From CAYLNH01 sp964384625 (GTDB taxonomy: Bacteria; Verrucomicrobiota; Lentisphaeria; JABSQK01): a DNA stretch of 20,010 nt. Position numbers and translations under genes: made by a program. Positions 14,676 to 20,010 of this stretch are shown here, piece by piece. The DNA is taken from positions 1-20,010 of the forward strand of contig CAYLNH010000121.1 of NCBI GenBank assembly GCA_964384625.1, in the 5' to 3' direction. The notes under the pieces were generated by a model, which was not told where the DNA came from, did not search any database, and worked only from the letters and a program-made list of their open reading frames with translations. How positions within the stretch are numbered: position 1 is the stretch's first letter; each line of letters begins with the position of its first letter.

Positions 14676-17600
14676 ATGACCGCCCATTTGTGCTCCCCCT
14701 GCGCGAGTGCCGGGACAACGCCGTCGCCGGCGGCAAAGCCATCAACCTCGGCATCCTCCTGCGCGCCGGCTTCCCGGTACCCGACGGCTTTGCCGTCACG
14801 ACGCACGCATTCATCCACGCCCGCCAGACCGGCGCCGACATGCCCGACGACGTCGCCAACGCCATCCGCCGGGCCTATGCCGACCTCGGCTCCCCCACCG
14901 TCGCCGTGCGTTCGTCCGCAACCGCTGAGGACATGGCGGACGCCTCGATGGCCGGCCAGTACGAAACCTTCCTCGACCTCGACGGCGCCGACGCCGTCAT
15001 CGACGCAGTGCAGAACTGCTGGGCCTCGATCGACACCGACCGCGTGCGCAGCTATCTGCAGGAGCACGGCATCCCCTTTGAGAAAGTGGCCATGGCCGTC
15101 GCCGTCCAGAAGCTGGCGAAGTCGGATACGGCCGGCGTGCTGTTCACCGCCAACCCGCAGACCGGCAACCCGGATGAAATGCTTATCGAAGCCGGCTGGG
15201 GACTGGGCGAAGCCGTCGTCTCCGGCATCGTACAGCCCGACACCCTGGTCATCGATCGCGGCTCCGGCGGCGTCAAGAAGGCGACGATCCAGGACAAGCA
15301 GGTCTGGATCGAACCCGGCAGCCACGAGGAACGGCCGGTTCCCGAAGACCGCCGCACCGTGCCGTGTCTCAACGCCCGCCAGGTGCTTCAGCTCTGGCAG
15401 CTCGGCCTGCAGGTCGCCGAACACTTCGGCAAACCGCAGGACCTGGAATGGGGCTTTGAAGGCGACGCCCTCTATCTCCTGCAGTCGCGCGCCGTCACCA
15501 CCCTGGCCGACGCCGCCGCGTACGAGGAGGTCCTGACGACAACCCGGCATCAGTTGCTGCAGGCCAGAGCCGCCGGCCGCGGCGACTGGGTCCGCCACAA
15601 CATCGGCGAGACCCTGCCCCACCCCACCCCGCTGACCTGGAGTCTGATCCGCCGGTTCATGTCCGGCAACGGCGGCTTCGGCGCCATGTACAGACAAGTC
15701 GGCTTCGAACCGACCGACGACGTGTCGCGTCACGGCTTTCTCGATCTCGTCGGCGGCCGCATCTATATGGACCTGGCGCGGGCGCCGGATATGTTCTTCG
15801 CGGACTTCCCCTTTGAATACGATCTCGACGCGCTGCGGTCCAATCCCGATGCCGCCCAGGGGCCGCCCACCGTGCCCACCGGCGGGATGATGGCCAACGT
15901 CAAAATCGCCGGCAAACTCGGCGCGGTAAATCAAAAGCTCCTCGAACTCGCCGACGACTTCGACCGCAAACTGCGCGACGAGATCATCCCGGCGTTCGAA
16001 AACTACGTCGACGCCGAGAAAGCCAAGGACCTCCCGGCGATGTCAACGCAGGACCTCCTTGATCTGTTTGACGAACGCGAGAAGGAGGTCCTTGACACGT
16101 TCGCCCCGCAATCACTGCTGCCCAGTCTCATCGGCGCCATGGCACTGGACACGCTGGAGACCTTCTGCCGCGAGAACTTCTGGGACGACGTCCCCGAAGA
16201 ACTGGTCAACCTCCTCTCTGCCGGCGGCCCTGCCGATCTCACCGTCCAGGCGAATCAGGGCCTCTATGACTTGGCTCAAGGCGACCTCGACATCGACGCC
16301 TGGCTCGCAAAGTACGGCCATCGCGCCCCCGAGGAATTCGATCTGGCCAGCCCGCGCTGGCGCGAGAAGCCCGACGCCGTCAAACAGATGGCCGGCCACC
16401 TGAAAGACGGCGATGCCCCTCTTCGCCTGCACGAGAAACGCGCCGCGGCAGCACAGGCCAGGGCCGACGAACTCGCGCAAGACCTGGCCGCCGCCGGCCG
16501 CCGGGAATTCCATGAACACCTCGAACTCGCCCGCCGCTACCTGCACTTCCGCGAGGACGGCAAGTACTACCTGATGCTCGGCTACGACCTCCTCCGCGAT
16601 GTCGCCCGCGAACTCGGCCGACGCCTCGAACTCGATGACGACGTCTTCTTCCTGACCCGCGAGGAACTGCGCCAGACCGTCGCCAGCGGCTACGCCCCGC
16701 TGCACCGGATCACGCAACGCCGGGCGGCATACCGCGCCGAGGTCCGCCTTGTCCTGCCGGACGTGATCACTGACGTCGAGATCGAAACCCTCGGGGAACC
16801 GCCGGAACTCGAAGGCGGCGACCGCATCCCCGCATTCTCTATCTCCAACGGCGCCTGCACCGGCCCCGTCCGCATCGTCTTCGCCCCCGACGAAGCCGCT
16901 GCTCTCGGCGACGGCTACGTCCTCGTCTGTCCGAGCACGGATCCGAGCTGGACCCCGCTGTTCGTCAACGCCGCCGGCGTCGTCCTCGAACGCGGCGGCA
17001 CACTGTCGCACGGCGCCGTCGTCGCCCGCGAAATGGGGATCCCCGCGGTCGTCGTCCCGAATGCCACCCAGCAGTTCGCCGCCGGTGAAATCATCTCCGT
17101 CGACGGCCATAACGGCGCCGTGGTCCGCGGGGCGGCCGACGCCGCCGACGCACCCGAAAAACCGTCGCCGGACGACACGCGCGTCGCGTTCAACCGCATG
17201 CCGCCGCCGCCCGGCGACAAGGAACGCCGCACCGCCGTGATCCGCAATGTCGCGCTCGGCGCCTGGGCCGCGTACTTCCTCTTCGCCTTCGTCTTCCTCG
17301 ACGCCAAATGGCTGCAGCAGCCGACCTACGCCGTCTTCGACGCACTCTTCCTGCCGCTCATCGCGGTCTTCGGCAAACCGGTCACCGTCGGTCTCATCGG
17401 CGGCGCCGCCGCGGCGCTGCTGGTACTCATGCAGCGGTTCCTGACGGACCACAAACGATTGGTCGTCGCCAAGCGACGCGCCGCTGCCCTGCAGCAGGAA
17501 GCCAAAGACTACGACCGCGGCAGCCCGCGCTACAAAGCCCTGACGGCCCTGGCCAGTCCCGTGCAGATGCGCATCCTGTGGGCCTCCCTGTTCCCCCTGG

Positions 17601-18376
17601 CATTGGTACTCGGACCGCTGATCATGTCCTTCCTCTGGTTCCCCAAGCGCGTCGACTCCGCCGTGCGCAACGCCAAACCCGGCAGCGCCGTCATCGTCAC
17701 CGCCGTCGTCGACGGCGACTGCGCCGAACCCATCCGTCTCGAACCGGACGGCGCCCTCGCGCTCGATCCGACCACGCCGGCCGCACAGAAGATCTTCCTC
17801 GCCCGCCCGCCGCTGGAACGCCACCTGCAGCGGCTGCGCGACAACAGCTCCGACGTGGAAGGTCTGCCCTGGGACCTGGCCCACGCGATCGCCCAGGCGC
17901 GGGAAGCGCACATCAACGACCTCGAAGCCTTCCTGGAAAGCGACGACATGCCCCCGCAGGAAGTCACCTGGGCGCTGCAGCCGCCCGCCGATACCGCCGG
18001 CAAATGGCCGCTCACCGTGGCGGTGAACGGCCGGGAGCTGACCACCTGGGCTGTGTTCGGCGAGGGCTTCGCCCAGGAACCGCGCGAGAACATCACCACC
18101 GTCCGCAGCCGCCGCGGCAAACGCCGGATCACCACCGAGTACCAGGTGCAGGTCGCCAATGCCGAAGACCCTGAGAACCCCATCCGTCAGGTGCAGGTGC
18201 GCTACCGCGAAAAACTGCAGAAAGGCGAAGGTACCTTCTGGAAGCCGCTGGACTGGTTCGAACCCGGCGAAGACACTGGCCCGATCAAAGGCATGTTCGC
18301 CCCCTGGCTCATCCTCTACATCCTCATTTATGTCCCCGTCATGTTCATTTTCCGCTTCGCTCTCGGCATCCCCTAG
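14672..18376 (+). CDS. PEP-synthase/rifampin-phosphotransferase-like protein fused to an EMC3/DUF106-like membrane domain
   Basis: A 1234-residue protein. Residues 1-285 form the PEP/pyruvate-kinase-type ATP-binding domain: GGKAINLG with K22, VRSSATAED at about 79-88, GWGLGEAVVSG near 176 and LLQSRAVT near 265. Residues about 290-700 are a substrate region of rifampin-phosphotransferase-like length, opening with HNIGETLPHPTPLTW. The swivelling phosphohistidine domain holds GGTLSHGAVVAREMGIPAVV with H780. After it come a transmembrane helix (about 860-878), a re-entrant-like segment FDALFLPLIAVFG, a helix at about 905-926, a basic amphipathic coiled-coil-like stretch beginning FLTDHKRL, a helix at about 967-990, a periplasmic insert of about 215 residues and a last helix at about 1210-1231. 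That order matches EMC3/TMCO1/DUF106 proteins of the YidC superfamily. The N-terminal enzyme would be cytoplasmic. The ATGA overlap couples it to the propeller gene. Substrate unknown. Confidence 0.85.
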   Translation: MNDRPFVLPLRECRDNAVAGGKAINLGILLRAGFPVPDGFAVTTHAFIHARQTGADMPDDVANAIRRAYADLGSPTVAVRSSATAEDMADASMAGQYETFLDLDGADAVIDAVQNCWASIDTDRVRSYLQEHGIPFEKVAMAVAVQKLAKSDTAGVLFTANPQTGNPDEMLIEAGWGLGEAVVSGIVQPDTLVIDRGSGGVKKATIQDKQVWIEPGSHEERPVPEDRRTVPCLNARQVLQLWQLGLQVAEHFGKPQDLEWGFEGDALYLLQSRAVTTLADAAAYEEVLTTTRHQLLQARAAGRGDWVRHNIGETLPHPTPLTWSLIRRFMSGNGGFGAMYRQVGFEPTDDVSRHGFLDLVGGRIYMDLARAPDMFFADFPFEYDLDALRSNPDAAQGPPTVPTGGMMANVKIAGKLGAVNQKLLELADDFDRKLRDEIIPAFENYVDAEKAKDLPAMSTQDLLDLFDEREKEVLDTFAPQSLLPSLIGAMALDTLETFCRENFWDDVPEELVNLLSAGGPADLTVQANQGLYDLAQGDLDIDAWLAKYGHRAPEEFDLASPRWREKPDAVKQMAGHLKDGDAPLRLHEKRAAAAQARADELAQDLAAAGRREFHEHLELARRYLHFREDGKYYLMLGYDLLRDVARELGRRLELDDDVFFLTREELRQTVASGYAPLHRITQRRAAYRAEVRLVLPDVITDVEIETLGEPPELEGGDRIPAFSISNGACTGPVRIVFAPDEAAALGDGYVLVCPSTDPSWTPLFVNAAGVVLERGGTLSHGAVVAREMGIPAVVVPNATQQFAAGEIISVDGHNGAVVRGAADAADAPEKPSPDDTRVAFNRMPPPPGDKERRTAVIRNVALGAWAAYFLFAFVFLDAKWLQQPTYAVFDALFLPLIAVFGKPVTVGLIGGAAAALLVLMQRFLTDHKRLVVAKRRAAALQQEAKDYDRGSPRYKALTALASPVQMRILWASLFPLALVLGPLIMSFLWFPKRVDSAVRNAKPGSAVIVTAVVDGDCAEPIRLEPDGALALDPTTPAAQKIFLARPPLERHLQRLRDNSSDVEGLPWDLAHAIAQAREAHINDLEAFLESDDMPPQEVTWALQPPADTAGKWPLTVAVNGRELTTWAVFGEGFAQEPRENITTVRSRRGKRRITTEYQVQVANAEDPENPIRQVQVRYREKLQKGEGTFWKPLDWFEPGEDTGPIKGMFAPWLILYILIYVPVMFIFRFALGIP

Positions 18377-18560
18377 AGGGAGCGGAGTGCAACTCCGCGC
18401 TCCGTGTGCGGCTCTGCCGCGGTTCCGCCGCGAAGTGCCTTGTGCACCCCGCGCAATGCGGGGCGGCTCCGGCAGTCTGGGATCGCCGGCACCCCTGCCG
18501 GCTCCGACAATGTAGAAGCGGCTTCCACGCCGCGATTCCGCCGCGAAGCGGCTACGGGAA

Positions 18561-18629
18561 GTAGCGCGGGCCTCTGTCCCGCGTTCCCGGCGCTCGGCTC
18601 GGAGAACGCGGGACAGAGGCTCGCGCTAC
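18561..18629. repeat. Long 26-bp stem hairpin
   Basis: Arms 18561-18586 and 18604-18629 are reverse complements over 26 positions with a single mismatch, around a 17-nt loop. The arms contain CCTCTGTCCCGCG and CGCGGGACAGAGG. The near-perfect match suggests recent spread or active maintenance rather than chance. Confidence 0.9.
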
Positions 18630-18674
18630 GTGTCGGATAGCGGACCGGAAACTGGGAAGAGAGCATAGGAAGAG

Positions 18675-18710
18675 ATTAAGGACAGGATTAAGGACAGCAT
18701 TAAGGAAGAC
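18675..18710 (+). repeat. 12-bp tandem repeat in the PHP gene leader
   Basis: Three units start at 18675, 18687 and 18699: ATTAAGGACAGG, ATTAAGGACAGC and ATTAAGGAAGAC. The AAGGA cores look like ribosome sites but lie too far from the start codon. A related pair occurs at 19879-19902, after the PHP gene. Confidence 0.85.
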
Positions 18711-18730
18711 CAAGACGCTGGACGAAGGAA

Positions 18731-19594
18731 ATGGAAGAACTGCTCAAATACGATTTTCACATCCATTGCGGCAACGAGCGCCACGGTACGCCGCGGGAAG
18801 CGTTCGTTGACGCCCTGATCCAACGCGGCGTCGTCTGTTGCGGCATTGTCGATCACGCCGAATTCTATATCGGCGACGACAGTGACTGGATGAAAACCTT
18901 CCGTGCCAACGCCAAGGCAAAGGGTATCGAACTCTACGAAGACAGCCTGGCCGGCTTGCAGTGCCTCTACGATGACATCGAGGCGTTGCGCCGGACCGCA
19001 CCATTGCCGCTCGCCATGGGCCTGGAGTTCCGGCACGCCGCCAAAGTCGACGACGCCTTCCTGGAGCGTCCGGAGTACCTCTGCAATTGTTTCCACATCA
19101 ATGACCACATTGAACACCGGACCTTCGGAGAAAACGCTGCGGCACTGATCCGCATCTTCGGCGAGAAGGTCCGGCCCACCGGCAAGCCGGCGATCATCAA
19201 CCATCCCTTTCGCGATATCCTCGGCCCCTACAGCGCCATCCTGGAGTCCGGTCAGGAGATTCCGCCGCCCGAATACGTCACGCCTGAAGACGTCAAACGA
19301 GTTGTGGAAGCGGCCCGCGAGTTCGGTCTGTTCCTCGAGATCAACCTTGGTGATGTCGAACACCACGCGCAGCGCGGCCCGAAGCAGACGGACCTGCTGG
19401 TTTATCTGATTGAGCAACTACTGGAGAACAATGCGAAACTCAGTCTCGGCAGCGACAACCACCAGCCCCCGCCGCCGGAAGTGCGGCCTGAGGCCAGGGA
19501 GGTCCTGCGTCGCGCCGGCGTCACCAGGGACCACCTGAAAGAAGTCATCGCGGCAATGGAAGGGATTGTGGCACCGCAGTCCGAGACAACGTAG
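18731..19594 (+). CDS. PHP-domain metal-dependent phosphoesterase
   Basis: A 287-residue cytoplasmic protein carrying the PHP metal-site set: DFHIH (D8, H10, H12), VDHAEF (D41, H42), GLEFR (E99), the FHIND region (H122), NHPFR (H158) and GSDNH (D242, H244). The family includes histidinol phosphatase and other phosphoesterases using two or three metal ions; the specific substrate cannot be told. Start ATG 18731 is the only possible one, since a stop at 18701 precedes it in frame and the first metal motif begins at residue 8. Its GAAGGA site is only about 2 nt away, which predicts weak initiation. It follows the PEP-fusion gene by 354 bp of repeats and probably has its own transcription unit. 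The same composite repeat module lies on both sides of it. Confidence 0.88.
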   Translation: MEELLKYDFHIHCGNERHGTPREAFVDALIQRGVVCCGIVDHAEFYIGDDSDWMKTFRANAKAKGIELYEDSLAGLQCLYDDIEALRRTAPLPLAMGLEFRHAAKVDDAFLERPEYLCNCFHINDHIEHRTFGENAAALIRIFGEKVRPTGKPAIINHPFRDILGPYSAILESGQEIPPPEYVTPEDVKRVVEAAREFGLFLEINLGDVEHHAQRGPKQTDLLVYLIEQLLENNAKLSLGSDNHQPPPPEVRPEAREVLRRAGVTRDHLKEVIAAMEGIVAPQSETT

Positions 19595-19650
19595 CTCGAC
19601 ACTCCGTTGGCGAGCAAATGGGCCGCAGGCCCACAACCGCCGCGTAGCGG

Positions 19651-19750
19651 CTCCGGCAATGTAGGAGCGGCTTCCACGCCGCGATTCCGCCGCGAAGCGG
19701 CTCCGGCAATGTAGGAGCGGCTTCCACGCCGCGATTCCGCCGCGAAGCGG
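19651..19750. repeat. 50-bp tandem repeat units
   Basis: Two identical units at 19651-19700 and 19701-19750, each holding CTCCGGCAATGTAGGAGCGG at the start and GCCGCGAAGCGG near the end. A third, slightly diverged copy is at 18502-18551. The array runs into the gap, and the sequence after it resumes with CTCCGGCA, the unit start, so more copies are likely hidden. Confidence 0.93.
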
Positions 19751-19850
19751 NNNNNNNNNNNNNNNNNNNNNNNNNNNNNNNNNNNNNNNNNNNNNNNNNN
19801 NNNNNNNNNNNNNNNNNNNNNNNNNNNNNNNNNNNNNNNNNNNNNNNNNN
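19751..19850. other. Assembly gap (100 N) inside the 50-bp array
   Basis: Exactly 100 N with matching repeat sequence on both sides; the true distance is unknown. Confidence 0.97.
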
Positions 19851-20010
19851 CTCCGGCACGTCGCGCGGGTCGGATAGGACTAAGGACAGGATCAAGGAAG
19901 ACCGAGGTCAGGACGAAAGAGAATCAGTTCACGACTGAGGCAATAGAGACAGAGAGACTTAGGGTCGGCGCGGAAATAACGTCGCATTATTCGGGGCAGA
20001 CATACCAACC
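19851..20010. other. Right-edge intergenic sequence
   Basis: It starts with the beginning of a 50-bp unit, then a GTCGGATAG segment and a two-copy version of the 12-bp repeat (19879-19902), repeating the module order seen before the PHP gene. No gene start can be supported before the window ends. By analogy with 18629-18730 it may be the leader of a gene beginning just beyond the edge. Confidence 0.5.

Larger units (their letters stand above)
18377..18730. repeat. Mosaic of palindromic and tandem repeats between the PEP-fusion and PHP genes
   Basis: No gene is supportable here. From left to right: an imperfect hairpin GGAGCGGAGT/ACTCCGC(GC)TCC just after the stop codon, which could help end transcription although no T-run follows; a CCCCGC-gcaat-GCGGGG hairpin; a GCCGGCA-ccc-TGCCGGC hairpin; one copy of a 50-bp unit (18502-18551) that recurs after the PHP gene; a 26-bp hairpin (18561-18629); and a 12-bp tandem repeat (18675-18710). 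Such chains of modular palindromes are typical of PVC intergenic DNA. Confidence 0.8.

Noticed and set aside
12765..14687. 640-codon open frame on the minus strand opposite the propeller gene
   Set aside because: The plus-strand frame has clear propeller repeats, a ribosome site and an ATGA junction. The antisense frame is a by-product of GC-rich codon use, with low-complexity composition and no recognisable domain.
14615..15934. 439-codon minus-strand open frame opposite the ATP-binding domain
   Set aside because: It shadows conserved VRSSATAED and LLQSRAVT motifs on the plus strand and shows no domain of its own.
16112..17911. 599-codon open frame on the minus strand opposite the PEP-fusion gene
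   Set aside because: It is antisense to the phosphohistidine domain and membrane helices, has no family signature and no ribosome site; it arises from C-ending codons on the plus strand.
14672..18376. Plain phosphoenolpyruvate synthase (ppsA)
   Set aside because: The protein lacks the C-terminal PEP/pyruvate TIM-barrel domain of true PEP synthase; after the phosphohistidine domain it continues into membrane helices, so the plain name would mislead.
19651..19750. CRISPR array
   Set aside because: The 50-bp units are identical head-to-tail copies, again without unique spacers.

Overview
The window looks like a scaffold from a member of the PVC superphylum, most likely Lentisphaerae/Kiritimatiellota-like or planctomycete-like. 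Evidence is the GC-rich coding sequence, a FTLIELL-type prepilin-like protein with a C-terminal FADGHV box, a DUF4838 protein, a Gfo/Idh/MocA oxidoreductase, several carbohydrate-active genes and abundant palindromic intergenic repeats. Two runs of exactly 100 N (1457-1556 and 19751-19850) sit inside tandem repeats and are assembly gaps of unknown true size. Exact phylum placement is an inference.

Left end (1-3125): a 4Fe-4S protein runs off the left edge on the minus strand. Upstream of it on the same strand is an IclR-type regulator. Between them lies an 82-bp tandem array whose unit contains the last ten codons and stop of the regulator gene fused to a dispersed hairpin element. The regulator has a clear sigma70-type promoter and a palindromic candidate operator. 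The gene-poor stretch 2481-3125 ends in a nested inverted-repeat structure.

Carbohydrate locus (3126-11728): a minus-strand run of a GH9-like glycosidase, a Gfo/Idh/MocA oxidoreductase and a secreted DUF4838/CBM9-like protein is divergent from a plus-strand pair, an AraR-like regulator (GntR-type DNA-binding domain plus LacI-type sensor) and a secreted protein of unknown family. The two divergent promoters carry the same 12-bp sequence over their -10 regions, so one regulator may control both arms. The likely job is uptake-coupled breakdown of an oligosaccharide, possibly uronate-containing.

Middle (11729-12860): a prepilin-like secreted protein with its own promoter and a duplicated FTLIELL motif split by an in-frame hairpin-forming insert. 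It is followed by a strong promoter with LacI-type operator-like sites.

Right part (12861-20010): a two-gene, ATGA-overlapping operon encodes a membrane-anchored PQQ-like beta-propeller protein and a 1234-residue protein. The latter joins a complete-looking PEP-synthase/rifampin-phosphotransferase-like module (ATP-binding domain, substrate region, phosphohistidine swivel domain) to a C-terminal membrane part resembling EMC3/TMCO1/DUF106 (YidC-superfamily) insertases. This fusion is the most unusual object in the window. A mosaic of palindromic repeats separates it from a PHP-domain phosphoesterase gene, which is bracketed by the same composite repeat module on both sides.
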